Shown: piece after piece, positions 22,901-37,900 of the stretch
Layout of the letters: each line of letters opens with the position of its first letter
Numbering within the stretch: position 1 is the stretch's first letter
Assembly (NCBI RefSeq): GCF_000321225.1
Contig: NW_004450939.1
Span: 1,797,637-1,861,636, forward strand
DNA from: Odobenus rosmarus divergens
Lineage: Eukaryota; Chordata; Mammalia; Carnivora; Odobenidae
DNA length: 64,000 bases
Direction of reading: 5' to 3'
The notes under the pieces: generated by a model
Seen by the model: only the letters and a program-made list of their open reading frames with translations
What the model was told of the DNA's origin: nothing
Database searches by the model: none
Program-made: the position numbers and the translations under genes

Positions 22901-25900
22901 AGAGGTTATTACTTAAGTGCGCCTTAATATATCAGTTCGGTGGTTGTTAAAACAGATAGTTGAAGAATGAGATGAATTCGATACTTTTGATAGAAGTTTC
23001 AAACCACTGCTGTTGATCTTTATATTTTATTACTTTTTACTCCCAGGAGGAAAACTCCCAGGGAGAGAAGACCCACATGCAGAGTTTCAGTGAGGAGCCC
23101 CGGAAAGCTAGGGCTAGGAACGCAGAGAGAACTGTGGGTGTAGGGGGGGCTGGTGGTTGGCCGGAGGTGGATAACAGGAGTGCCCGTGAAAGATTTCAAA
23201 GAGAGCCTTTCCTTACCTGACTATTTGCCAAATTCATACCCTCTGTTGCTCTTTGGGCTCATGTGTTTAACTTCTGACTGAGTCTTAAAAGACTCAAACC
23301 TATAGTGTTGGGGGGGGAGGGGAACCTTTCTGTTTGTTTCTTCAGCTGTGTATGGGGGCATGTAGCTCGGCTTGGTCATGATTGCAGCACACACGCCTCT
23401 TTAACAGGAAGATCATTTTCATAAGCCTCTAGAAACATATAAAGGTTTAAAAACACCTTGCTTAAGAAATGTATACAATCAAGAATTATTTTTTAACTGA
23501 AAGACAGTTATTTTTTTTTATACATGTAAAGAATCTAAGGTATTTGGTAAATACGAAGTGATTGGTTTATTTTATTTTACTTCATGATTTTGAAGATGTA
23601 TACATTGTTTTAACACTTCTTTTTTTCTTTCTGCATGTGTTTCTACTTTGCAACTTGGAAACTTTTGCTTGCAGTTAATTTGAAAGAGTGCCTCAGGTCT
23701 GCAGACCTCATCCAGTCGGGTGACCCTGACTTCAGAGTTCTCGATGACGGCTCAGTATACACAGCCAGCAATGTGGTGTTGTCTGATGAGAACAGATCAT
23801 TCACCATATGGCTTTCTGACACCAAGACCCAGACACAGAAGAAGATTAAGGTGCTCCTGGAACGTCAGAAGAAGGTATTCAAAATACATTGATATTTTCA
23901 GGCATGCTTTGCTTTTAATTTAAATACTTTCATTAACAATTGCAAAGGGGAGGGGCAGCCTGGGCGGCTCAGTCAGTTAAGCGTCTGCCTTCGGCTCAGG
24001 TCATGATCCCAGGGTCCTGGGATCGAGCCCCGCGTAGGGCTCCCTGCTCAGCGGGGAACCTGCTTCTCCCTCCTTGTGCTCTCTTTTCTTTCTCTATCAA
24101 ATAAATAAAATCTTAAAAAAAAATTCAAAAGTTAACAATATTGCAAAGAGGACAAAAGGATAAATGGGTTTTTATTCTCTTCTTTTCCCTCACCTTCAGT
24201 TTGCTTTCCCTCCCTCCCCCTCTCTCGTCCCCTTCTCACCCACCAACACTGGCTAACCGTTGGCTTTGGGTTTTGCTTTGTGGATCCTAATTGGCACCTC
24301 CTCTGGGAAGGCTTCTTCCACCTCTAAAGTCCAACTCATTGCTTTTGTGTGTCCGTGTCAGTTTGGTTACCCCTCTTCTGTAAGCATTTGGAATTTTTTT
24401 TTTTTATTTGTGCAAACAATTTATCTGTAGTTGCTTGAGGGCACGGATTGATTCCTTTTGTGCTTGTAGCCTCGGTAATACCTAACTTGTAGTCAATAGG
24501 TTTATGTTAAATTAATGGTAAGAACAGTGGTTTCCAGTGAATAAGAGGCCGATTTCAAGTGTCACAGTGATTCTGATGTTAAAATAGGATGGGAATCCTG
24601 AAGTGTGTGTAAGTATTTGGATACACGGCATGGTATTGGCTGTCATTCGCTGCAGTTCTAGATTCTACATCGTGAGGAATGCCATTGTGAAGGTTGTCAC
24701 AAAAATGATGAAAGGTTTAGACTGGGTTACAACGAACAATGTTAAGTGAATTAATGAGAAAGTTAATTTAAATGACTATTTAGCACGTTAATACATGTTC
24801 AATAAAATTATCTATTAATTAATTGTTAGGAAATAAAATAGCTTCCTTGCAACACCATGCAATGGGATGGAAATCACTCGAAAGTCCAATGGAACTTTTC
24901 AGGATGATGGAAATGTTCTATAATCTGCACTGTCTGATATGGTAGTGTAATATTAATGCTTAGTGAGCACTTGGCATGTGGCTAGTGCAACCAAAGGATG
25001 GCACTTTATATTTTATTTAATTACAACCAATTTCCATTTAAATAGTCACATATAGTTAGAGCTACCATATTAGAGAGCGCAGATTGGAGTGTTAAGGCAA
25101 TGAAGAATGTGCCTTTTCTTGCTCTGGTTCTCTTGAGAGAGTGAGGTTTTAGCAGAAAGAATAGGCTGTCTTTAGAGTGTTAGAAAGAGGACGCGTTCAC
25201 TATTTCTACGTGGGAAAGAAGAAGAAAAACCAAGAGTGCAGTGATGACTTTCCTAACTTGAAAGTTTGGTCAGTGTTAGAAAAGTATACAAAATGAAATT
25301 CTTCAGTTTATGAAACTTAAACTGTGGATGCATTCTTTCTTCCCCATCTAACACAAAAAGACCTTATTATCTGGCCGTTAGCTTCAGCTTGGAAACTCCT
25401 GAGACTGAGCCTCCAGGGAGGCATGAGGCTGAGGGACTGTCCACTCCTTCACCACAAAGTCAGCTGTGATACTTTTATTTATTTAATTTTCTGTCTCTAA
25501 ATTCAGGTACTGAGGAAAAGAGACACTAAAGAAGCCGTTCTCAGGCGTTCCAAGAGGAGATGGGCTCCTATTCCCTGCTCAATGCAAGAGAATTCGCTGG
25601 GCCCGTTCCCTTTATTTCTTCAACAGGTAGGTTTTACATTCTTTCTCATTGGGAGTGTTTTAATTCCCAGAGTCTGTTTTGTTCAGGTTTCATAACTCTT
25701 TAGATATTTAAAAAGAAACAGATTTGATTGAAGATACTCATGAAGTATAATCAAAGTAAGTAAAATGAGAAAATCGCTAAAAAACTAATCATAGTATGAA
25801 AAAGACTACAACCAGTAAATGATCTTTATGAGCTTATTCGTTCATTTAGCAGCTGGCTATTGAGGACCTGCTATGTCCCACAGAAGGCACTGCTCTAAGT

Positions 25901-28900
25901 ACGACCCTAGAAATAAATTTAGCCATACCTTGGCTCTCACATAGGTTATGAGCCTAGTAAGGAAGACAGAGGTAGGCACTCGGTTACGATACTGAGTGAT
26001 GGGTGCTGTGGCGGAGATGGTTCGAGTGATCTGAGACTTCATGGGATCATCACCAAATCCTGGGATGAAATGGACAAATCGAGAAAAGACTTAGATGAGG
26101 AGACATCTGAGCTAGGACCTAAAGGATGGGAAAGTGTCGTGCAGGTTAGTAATTGTGGAAGAAGAGGGAGGTACGGAGGTGAAGGCGAGCCCCTTAGCAG
26201 CTCCTGGGTAGCTCAGCCCTCCTGGTTATGATGGGGCTGGAGCAGGAAGATGAGGCCAAAGAGGCAGGTAGTGGCCAAGCCATAATGGACCATGTGTGTC
26301 CTGTTAGGGAATTTAACTTCTTCCTAAAAAAACAGGAGTTTTTAACCAGGTCAGGTTTACTTTTCATAAAGATCTAGATGGAACATATACAATGAAAGCA
26401 GTTGCTGAGGTAGGGCTCTGGCCCAGTGCTTGCCTTTTCCTGTTGCTGTGCTTGATGTTCCAATTCCATCCCTTCCAGTGTCTCCCACCCTTCAGTGCTA
26501 GACCTTGTTTCTTCTTTGCAAATTTTGTACTTGAAGCACTCAGGAGGCGTATTAAGAATGATTTCTGATCACCAGGGTTATACTGATGATAGCTAATTTT
26601 AGCATCTGCATTGCTAAGCCAGTCGCCACCTCCCAAGCCCTCTTTTCCTTTGACCTGTGTCCATTTGACATGGCTGACCCTTTCCTTCTCCTCCAGATGC
26701 TTTCTTCGCTTGGCTTCTAGGACACCACCCACCTAGTTTTCCACTTACCTCACCGGCCACTCTTTCTTAGTATGTTTTGCTGGTTCCTCCTCATTCCCGT
26801 ATGCCCACCCCGTCCAAACTTTGGAGAGCTCTAGGCTCAGCCTATGAACTTTGTCTCTTGTTTATTTATATGCACTCTCTCGGTAATCTCATCCGGTCCG
26901 GTAGCTTTAAGTACTACCATCTATCGGATATTACCTCATGTTTCTAGGACAGATTGCCTAATTGATATTTCCACTTGGAAGCTTAATGGACATTTCAAAC
27001 GTAACATATGCAGAAAAAAGGAGTTTGGGTTTTCTCCCAAAATCATCCTCCATCTCAATCAGTGGTACCTCCATTCTTTCAGTTGTTGGGGTATTAGAGT
27101 CTATTGGGTAAGGTTTTAGTTGTAGAGAACATACTTCTAAGTAGTTGACAGATAGGGATTTATTACAGCGTATAAGCAGTTGACAGAATTGGGGGACTGA
27201 AGACACAAAATTTAGATTGAACTTTCAGGAATGACTCCCCAAGCTACACTGCAGAATCCACAACCAGGGGACATGCTGTTTTCTCCATGATGGGGCAGCC
27301 ACTAATTCAGGAACCAAAGTGCCACTGAGTGGCATAAGCATGACAGAAATGTATTTCTTTTATGTGAAATTGTGATCTGGTAAAGAGATTCTAATTTGAA
27401 AAATCACCAAGGACCTAGACTTCTTTCTTTTTTAGCTTGGCCATCTCTGCCGGCTCAAGATAGCTCATCATTGTGTCCAAATGGGGGAACACATCCCTTC
27501 ACTTTCCAGAGCACAGTCTAGGGCATGCATATGTTATTTCTGCTCATATCCCATTAACCCGATCTTTTCATGTGACCGTACCTAATTATAAGGGAGCCTG
27601 AGAAATGTATTTCTTTTGGGCAGTCTTGCACTCAGCTATAAATTCCAACACAAAGGAACATGGGCAGAATAGATGTTAGGGGATATTAGCACCCTCTGAC
27701 ATAGTGTCATCTTCACAACACACATCCAGCCCATTGGCAAATCCCGTTGGCGGTTCCTGCAAATTATATCCAGAATCTAAGCATTTCTCACCACCCCTAC
27801 TGCTGTCATGAATTCTTGCAGTAACTAAATGGTCTTCCTGCTTCTTTGCTTACCTACCCACCCACGTGTAGTCTTAACAAAACACCAAGTATTATCTTTT
27901 GAAAATATGAATTACGTATATTACTCTTGTCTAAATTTTCCAATGGCTTCTTACCTGACTACAAGGAAAAGTCAACACTCTTGGAATCATTTATATGATA
28001 CGGCGATCATCTCCTACTTCTTGCCTGCTAGCTTTCTCTGCTCCAACCACAGTGGTCTCCTTACTGCTCCTTGAATACTCTGGGTACAACCCTAACCCGG
28101 TCCCTTTGTACTTTGTGTTTCCTCTGCCAGGAAGAGTCTTCCCTATTTATGCTCATATGTCATTCTTTTAATTTTTGCCAGTTCCCCTCCCTAAGAAACA
28201 TTCAAATTAACTTTCCCTTCACCTGTATATGAGAGTCCCTGATGGCCTGGCTCCTGCTAACGATGGGTATTGAAGTTCTTTTCTATCTTTGCCAGATCTC
28301 TAGATGGGAAATTATGCTTTATTGTTTTTAAACACATTTTCTTTGGTTACTCTTTATGTTGAACATTATTTTCATTAAGTCTGAGAGTTTAAAAAAATCT
28401 TTTGCCAAATGCTCCTTACTGTTTTGTGTGCTGATGAAGTGATAAATGTGATTGTTATTTTATGAACGTCTCTTTAAAATAAAAAAAAAATAGAAATGCA
28501 TAACCTACATCTTAAAAAATAGCAATTCAACAGATTTTAATTTAAAGTTTTTAAAAATATGGTTTTTCCTTCTTAGGTTCAGTCTGATGCAGCACAGAAC
28601 TATACCATCTTCTACTCAATAAGTGGGCGTGGAGTTGACCAAGAACCTTTGAATTTGTTTTTCATAGAAAAAGACACTGGAAATCTGTATTGTACCCGGC
28701 CTGTGGATCGTGAAGAATACGATATTTTTGATGTAGGAGTTTTATTGATATACATGATTTTAAATGATTAAACTATGTTTCTTCTGATACTCCATGTACT
28801 CTTTCCTATCTTCTTGCGTTCTCAGAGTCAAAGGAAATAGGTTGTGCAATATTTTGGAATATTTGATCTGCTCTCTATTTTACCTTCTGTTGGGTAAGCT

Positions 28901-31900
28901 TAAAGTGAAGCAAAAAGGTTTAGTTGTATTTGGATGTAAATTCCGGTACATTTCCTGGAGTTGGTTTTGTTGATGAGATACTTTCTGTCTCTTCTCATGC
29001 TACATTTTCCTGTCTCCAGGATGTGGCCACCATTGATTGGAAGGGACTTCTTCCCTCTTCTGCTCTGTTCTCTTTATTTATTTATTTAGAAATTTTTTTT
29101 TGGTTCTTCCTTCACTTATGTGATTCTCTGATCATGTCTGAGAACTAGATAAGGAAGCAAAGGTGGGAGAACAAACCCAAACAAAGTCAATAAGTCAGCC
29201 TTCTGATATGAATGAGCTTACAGTCAATGAGGAATAACTCAGACAATTTTCAGTGTAATATGGTAAATTCTGTGGGGTCATGTGGTCATCCCTGTGGTGC
29301 AGGGGGGGATGTTTCTCCTTAAGAAAGAGGGATTCTCTTCCTAGAAGAAGGAAGAGATGCTGGTAAGCAAATGAAACTGATGTTCACCACATGACATTTC
29401 TTTGCTTTTGTTTAGAAAATTTTCAAGTGGGTGTTGTAATCACACGCTGAATAGAAATACTATATGTTGGCTGATTGAATTTAAATAAAAAAGAAATACG
29501 TTCTATTTGACATTACGTTACCCTTTGATTAATTCGCAATGCAGAAACTGGTAAATATGTTTTGTTAGAAAATCTCTTACAAATATGTGATCTATGAGGT
29601 AGAAAAATAAAAGGGCTTGTTAGTTGCAAGATTGAGAATCATGGCTTTATTTAGATGATGTAGTAGGATCTTTCCCGTTGCAGTGAATTTAATTGTTCTC
29701 CCCAATATAACTTTCTGATTATGGGGAGAATAAGGACTTTAACCTGAGTCTAATGGACAGAGTTGTCTCTGGCTTGACTGTACTCGAGTTTTATTTGAAT
29801 TGCAGCCATTTTTACCAAATACTGGATGCCTCTTACTGCACTTAAAATGTTTTTCCATTTGATGCTTTGATGATGAAAAAAGAATTGAATAGAATTTTTT
29901 AAGCGGTTAATTACCAGAAAGATTTGCAGAGAAGGTAGCAGATAAAGCACAGTGTTCTCTCTTGCTAGAATCTTATATTAATGGACTATTGGTCTTGCTT
30001 TTTTCCTGTTTTCCAGTTAATTGCCTATGCCTCGACTGCAGATGGATATTCAGCAGACTTACCTCTTCCACTGCCCATCAGGGTGGAGGATGAAAATGAT
30101 AACCACCCTATTTTCACAGAAGCTATTTATAATTTTGAAATTCCAGAAAGTAGCAGAGTTGGTAAGATAATTTTTTTTAATTGAACTTTTTTGTATGTGC
30201 TTTCTTTTGCCATTTGTATTTTTTCTTCTAGGAAATGTATGTTCATTTCCTTTGCTCTTACTTTCCTTGTTTATCTTGCTTACTGTTTTTTTAAATCTAG
30301 CTAAAAATGCTCTTTACATATTAAGGGATATTAACCTATTGTCACACTGAAAATATTTTCCCAGTGTATTGTTGCTCTTCAATTTTATTAAAGCTACTTT
30401 TTTGAGGTAAAGAAGTTCAGGACTTCCATTTAGTTAAATCTATCCTTATTAGATTCAGAAAGGCCTTTTCCTTTCATACTTTATGGTAAGGGAACTTTTA
30501 TTTATTTATTTATTTTTTAAATTTAAATTCAATTAACATATAATATATTATTAGTTTCAGAGGTAGAGGTCAGTGATTCATCAGTCTTATACAATATCAC
30601 GTGCCTTTCTTAATGTCCATCACCCAGTTACCCCATCCCCTCACCCTTACCCCCCTCCCCTCCAGCAGCCCTCAGTTTGTTTCCTATGATAAAGAGTCTC
30701 TTATGGTTTGTCTCCTCCTCTGATTTCCTCTTGTTGTATTCTTCCCTCTCTTGCTCTACGATCCTGTTTTGTTTCTTAAATTCCACATATGAGTTGAGGT
30801 CATATGATAATTGTCTTTCTTGTATTTACTTTTTTCGCTTAGATAATACCCTCTAGTTCCATCCACATCATTGCAAATGGCAAGATTTCATTTTTTTGAT
30901 GGCTGAGTATTATTCCATTGTGTGTATATATATCTATATATATTTACACATATATAGATATATATATTACTACATCATCTTTATCTGTTCATCTGTTGAT
31001 GGACATCTGGGCTCTTTCCATAGTTTGGCTATTGTGGACATTGCTGCTATAAACATTGGGGAGCAGGTGTGTCTTTCGATCACTACATTTGTATCTTTGG
31101 GGTAAATACCTAGTAGTGCAATTGCTGGGTTGTAAAGCAGCGCTATTTTCAACTTTCTGAGGAACCTCCATACTGTTTTCCAGAGTGGCTGCACCAGTTT
31201 GCATTCTCACCAACAGTATAAGAAGGTTCTTCTTTCTCTGCATCCTCACCAACATCTGTCATTTCCTGACTTGTAAATGTTAGCCATTTGAACCAGTGTG
31301 AGGTGGTATCTCATTATGGTTTTGATTTGTATTTCCCTGATGCTGAGTGCTATTGAGCATTTTTTCATGTGTCTGTTGGCCATTTGGATGTCTTCTTTGC
31401 AGAAATGTCTGTTCATGTCTTCTGCCCATTTCTTGATTGGATTATTTGTTCTTTGGGTGTTGAGTTTGATAGGTTCTTTATAGAGTTTGGATACTAGCCC
31501 TTTATCTGAAAAGACATTTGCAAATATCTGTTCCCATTCTGTCCATTGTCTTTTGGTTTTGTCGACTGTTTTTTGCTGTGCAAAAACTTATCTTGATGAT
31601 GTCCCAATAGTTCATTTTTGCCTTTGTTTCCCTTGTGTAAGGGAACTTTTAAAAGTAAAATGTATTATGTTAAATACGTTTATCTACATTTTTTGAGACA
31701 TTGGGTTTTTTATACCCAAGACCAAATTATCCTGAGATGATACTGAACCAGTATCTATTTACCAGAATGGGTAATCCTATTACATCCAAACAGAGTGTAG
31801 CCTACAAGATATTATAGGAGTCTGGTGTTGTCAACATGATACCAATTAATTATAAAAGCAGATAACAGTTACTCAAGCTTTGAGTTGTATTTAGTTTTTA

Positions 31901-34900
31901 TAGTTTATTTCACTTTATCGTTTTGTGGGTTTATCATTATTCTCACCTCCAAGAGAGGACATACAGAATAGGAATACAATAAAATTAAAATTAATATCTA
32001 TATTTTTATTAGGTTTTATTTAGGGAGGTATTTAATGACATCTACTGAAAACACAATTTTTTATAGCTCTTATTTATATTATCTCCTTTCTTAAAACTAC
32101 TACTTTATTACTTCCAATTTAGAATGATACGGGGATAACATTAGAGACACCTCCATCACATGTTCTAAACATTTGTTCAGACATATGGAAAAACAAAGTG
32201 TTCAGGTTAGTTGGCCCTTAAAATGTGGCATTATGTTGCTTTCTGAGACTTACAATATGGAGAATAACCATTCACAATAAAGTTGAAAGAATGTGGACTC
32301 ATTCATAAAGGGTGAGTTTGCTAACTTGCCTATTTAAAGTTTCAAGTAGTTACTTAGATCTTCACTAGATTTTTATATCTGCTATTCCCCTTTATATATT
32401 ACTCTGATAATTTGATGTCATAGATGTTAACCTCTTTATTACTCATATGGTACAAATAAAAAATAAAAAATGTTGGTTTGGAGTTTAAGAAACCTAATTT
32501 TTGATTTGGGGTCTGTTATTAATTTACTGTGGGAAATGGTGGAAGTCCCTTTGAGTTCCCTGACCAGTAAAAGGAGTTAATTACATTAGATGACCTATAA
32601 AATTTTTAGCTTCACAGTGTCTATGACTCTGGTACTATTTTCTTTTTTTCAAAGAGAGATTATTGGTTGCAAAGTCTTTCTTGAGGATTCTGTTCTCTTT
32701 GATAGTTGACAGACAAGAATCAAGGGCAAATACTTTGATGCCCAGATTAACCTAAGGCACTTGAAGCCTTCTCACACAAGAAGGTTCGAACCAGTTTGTA
32801 CTGTGATACTCTGAACTATTAGGTGTTCCTTGACTTTGCCTTAATTCACATACAGAGGTTTGGATGAAGGGTGCTCAACTAATATTTAAGTATAGCACTC
32901 ATGAAAAGGACTTTTGAAGTCAATATTTTAGGAAGATTTTCTGTGATACATAAAGCAGTTCTTATCCAGAGAATTAAAATAGTGTTTGTGTCCTGTCAGT
33001 AAAATCTCAGGAAGAAAATATTCTGCCTTACAAAGATTAGAAACTCTTTTTCTATGCAAATGTAGATAAATAGCATTTGTTTTCTTACCATAATATGATT
33101 ACTTCATATCTTCATATGGATCCACTCATATGGATTCTCTACAATTTTTATGTGTATGTGCATATATGTATTTGTTTACATATACACATATGCAAATTTT
33201 AAAGACATATTATAGTGAAAAATTATTTAAAACTAGTATTTTCTTGCATTAATTGGTTTTTGTTTCTTTCAAATACAGTATTTCAACAAATTTGTATATG
33301 TGTGGGAGTATGTGTGACTGTATCTGTCTATGTATTGTTCCTCAGCCTTATATACAGGGCTATAGGAAAAGTGGATCTATGTATTATATTTTCATGGTCA
33401 CTAGAACACTGTCCTTAACACTAAACAATACCAACTCTTTGTAAGCTCTGATACCTATAATCCTTTACCAGAGCAATATTCTTACATTCCATACAGATGA
33501 CAAGTGTTAATAGCTCCAGCTGAACAAGCAGTTGGCTTAAATTCCTCCTGAAGGGTGAATAGTATGAAATCCCTTCCTGAGGATTAAGTAGGGCTGAAGG
33601 CAGTGGGGTGTTGATACAAAGTGGGTGACAGAGAATGAGACATGTCAGAGACGAGTAAAAAACATCAGAGAATGGAGATTAGACTGTTAAAGGTCAGCTT
33701 GACCATTTACACAATTATACCCCAAGTCAGTCGTGATCTATATCTATTAATCAGAAATTAAATTAAAAAATTTGATTTACTTAGGAAACATGGTCTCTGT
33801 CTCCAGGTAGGTTTGTTATTGAAGTGTGTGGAAATATGTGTTGAAATTCTTCTTTTTTTTAAAGATTTTATTTATTTATTTGAGAGAGAGAGAGAGCATG
33901 AGTGGGGAGGGGGAACAGGGGCAGGGGTCAATGGGAGAGGGAGAAGCAGGCTCCCCGCGGAGCAGGGGGCCCACGTGGCGCTCCATCCCAGGACCCTGGG
34001 ATCATGACCTGAGCTGAAAGCAGACGCTTAACTGACTGAGCCACCCAGGCGCCCCATGTTGAAAATATTCTTGATTGCCGTTTAAATTAAGTTTTTAGTA
34101 ATTCACTATCAAACATTTTTTAACAATGAACAGAGTAAAAGTGTACCTTGATTCCCGGGATCATAGTGTTTTACATTATATATTTGAAGTCCTCTTCATT
34201 GGTGCTTCCTAAAGATAAAATAGCTCTGGTAAGAAATATACTTAAAATTAGATTGCCACTATCATTGTTAAAATCTGAAAAGTGTAAATACTCCTAAATA
34301 TGTTTCACAGTTCTGGAAATTAAAGACTCTTTTTTTTTTTTTTAAATTTTTTTTTTTTTAAACCTGTAGGTACTACCGTGGGAGTGGTTTGTGCCACAGA
34401 CAGAGATGAACCAGACACGATGCACACACGCCTGAAGTATAGCATTTTGGAGCAGACCCCGAGGTCCCCTGGGATCTTCGCTGTGCATCCCAGCACAGGT
34501 GTCATCACCATAACCTCTCATTATTTGGACAGAGAGGTAGCTTTCCACTCCGAGGAACATCATTTTACTGGGGGCTGAGATCCCTACCCCATTTACTGTA
34601 GTTTGCTCTCCCGTGGTCTTAGGTGTTTCTATTTTATTTTATTTAGGTGAAGACAATAAGAATTTCTGGTCTTGTTACCTGTTTTGTTTTGTTTTTTTAA
34701 ATATTCTGTTTCCTTCAGTAAGAGAAGCCATAGGATTAATGCAGATCAGTTGGTGCTTAGAAGGAGTAGGAACAAAGTATATTTCTTACGAAAGTTGCTA
34801 TTGTTAACTATCATTCTATTCTTGTGTGTGGCTAGTTGGTTCCAGCTCAGTAAAGCCTTCAGTTCTCATGTAGGACAATTAATTTTGCTTGTTGCATGAG

Positions 34901-37900
34901 TTTAGATCATAGACTGATCCCTCTCCAGTTACTGTTGATACTTGATATGTGCTTTTTTTTTAAGGTTTTATTTATTTATTTGACAGAGAGAGAGAGAGAG
35001 CACAAGTAGGGGGAGCAGCAGAGGGAGAGGGAGAAGCAGGCTCCCTGCTGAGCAGGGAGTCCGATGTGGGACTCGATCCCAGAACCCTGAGATCATGACC
35101 TGAGCTGAAGGCAGAGGCTTAACCGACTGAACCACCCAGGCGCTGCTTGATGTGTGCTTTTTATGAGGAATGAATTAGTTGATAAAAGGTTGATGGATTA
35201 TTATGAAACCTGTCACACTGTTTGGATGATAATACTAGCATATCGTCAGGCATATAGCACTTTATGTTCAAATTCTTTATGCATAATTATTATTTGGTCT
35301 TTATAATTTCCTTGCTTAACTAGGTAAGTGTTCCATCCAGTTTATAGAGGACAAACGTGACAGAAAGAGTGATTCGCGTGAATCAAATTACTGCACTGAA
35401 TCTTTGATTTTTGTTATTGTTGCTCTGTCTATATTGTCAGCCTGTGTTTAACTCAGAGCCCTGAATTATTGACTGAAGCAGATTAATCAATTTCATGTGC
35501 ACTAAAGAGCTCGATTACAACACTTCAGTGGTTCCCACTGCAACCAGATTAACACAAATAGAGGGGTCAGTATGACATGGAGAGATAATGTACAGAAGAA
35601 ATCAGTGGAATTTGATGCCAAAGAAAAAGGGAAGGGATGATGAGAACCCATGAAAAGGAATCAAAAATAGTATAAAAGTTCTATTTGTCATTATTTTTAT
35701 TTTTATGTGTGGTCAGGACAGTTTATGTGAGAAAGCACAGGATGGTAATAACTAATGGGCAGGTTTGAAGGGGCAATATGAATGTGTTTTTCGATATGTG
35801 GGATAGGTAGAGTCTATGTAGTAATGAAGCAAAAACAAGCATTTTCCTTCATTTCTTACACATGGAGAAATGAGGCTTTAGGAAAATTAAATAATTTGGG
35901 GGTGCACAGCTTGTAAGGTACAGATCTGTGGTCAAACCCAGGTCTGTTTTCCTTTTTTTTTTTTTTTAAGATTTTATTTATTTATTTGAGAGAGAGAATG
36001 AGCTAGAGAGAGCATGAGACGGGGGAGGGTCAGAGGGAGAAGTGACTCCCCGCTGAGCAGGGAGCCCCATGCGGGACTCGATCCATGAACTCCAGGATCA
36101 TGACGTGAGCCAAAGGCAGTCGTTTAACCAACTGAGGCAACCCCCAGGTCTGTTTTCCTGATCAAAAAAAGTCAACACGATTTTTCGGGGAGTAACCACG
36201 AAGTGTGTTGTGGGAACAACAGCGGAAAGAAAGAAATGAACAAGAGAGATAAAAAACCCCAGTGCATTTAGAGGAAGAAAAAGCAGGGTATCAGACAGTG
36301 GGGCCTAAAGGAGGAGCATTTCAGGGTGGGAATGTTGGTTTCCAATGTGGAAGGGGTGGTTAGCAAAATGAACACTGGAAGAAGAGATAGCAGGAAATTG
36401 AAAACGGAGAAAAGTAAAAAAGTGAAAACAAAATGAAAGGAGTGGCTAATGGGTAAGAGAGAAGAGAAAGGCAACAGTGGTAACTGTGTCATAAAGTAAT
36501 GAGTTCATTTCATCATCATCACACCATTTGCAAAAATTCTCTTCACTGAAGTCCACGGTGACCTCCTAATGACCACATCCACCTGTTGCCTGAAGCCCCT
36601 GTCTGTTGCTGGCACTTAATAAAACTGTTCTCTTTCCTCGTTCTTTTCCTGTTTCTCTGATCTTTCCTTTTTAGTGTGCGTAGCTTAGTCTTCCTACTTC
36701 CCCCATGCTTGAAATGCTACTGTTCCTTCTGTCCTCAGCTTTTCTCATCCGTTAACCTCTTCTAGATAATCTGATTGCTGCTATAATTTCAACCAGCATC
36801 TACATACTAATGACCCCCAGATTGGTATTTCTGGCTGTGAACTCTCCCGTAAGTATGGGGCCATACATCCAAGTGCCTTCTGAACCTTTCTCCTTAGATT
36901 CCCCATAGGCGCATAAAATCCAGCATATGCCAAACACAGCTCATTCCTTTTGGCCCTCCTTGCCAACCTTGCTAGTGTTCACTTCCATGGAGAACTGGGC
37001 TCTCCTTCGGCATTTGCTGCAATGGTTGATGACACACACACCCTCTGCCTGCCCGAGGATGACAGCTGAGCATCATTCCCAACTCTCTCTTTTCTCTTAG
37101 GTTTTTATTTTTTTTTAATTTTTAAAAAATTTTTTATTTTAATTCCAGTAGAGCTAACATACACTCTTATTTTAGTTTCAGGTGTATAATTGAGTGATTC
37201 AGTAATTCTGTATATTCCTCAGTGCTCATCAGGAAAAGTGTACTCTTTTTTTTTATTATGTTATGTTAATCACCATACATTACATCATTAGTTTTTTTTT
37301 ATTATGTTATGTTAATCACCTCTCTTAGGTTTTATATAGAATCTACCGTCACATCCCACTAAATGCTAACTCTCAAGGAACTTGCCTGTTACCCTTTCTG
37401 TCTGTCCTCATGGCCACTGCTTCAGATTTGGATACCCTGTCTTAGACGATTTCTTTGACTTTCAGCTTAGTTTACCACAAATGATGCTAAATCTTCTTTA
37501 AGAATGATGCTGAATCTTCTTTAAGAAATTTCTTTCTAAAACTCAGATGTTCTTATTTTGTGCTCCTTCTAGGACTCCCACAAAACTTTTCCCAGTTACC
37601 TGCTACTTAAAGTATAAGTCTAAATTCTTAGTATGGCTTTTTGTAATTTAACCTCTATTTACCTTTTCAGCTTCTCCCTGTCTACCAAGTTCTTAAAGTG
37701 TATACAAATATGGAATCCAATAAAAGCATGGATATGCACAAATAGAAGAGTGTACAACTGAGGTTTCATTTGTAAGTCAAAGCCAGAACTGATTAAATAT
37801 TTGCTTTGTTTTCAGTCTGTAGAAAAGTACTCACTGATAATGAAAGTACAAGACATGGATGGTCAGTTTTTTGGATTGATGAGTACATCAACTTGTATGA

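Noticed and set aside
26364..26732. 122-codon antisense ORF in intron 4.
   Set aside because: No domain, no start context, and the underlying sequence resembles an old interspersed repeat.
33813..34017. Several ORFs with (R/E)-rich or S/L-rich repeats (also at 7187, 41546, 43102 and 41719).
   Set aside because: They are translations of Can-SINE bodies and their GA/CT runs.
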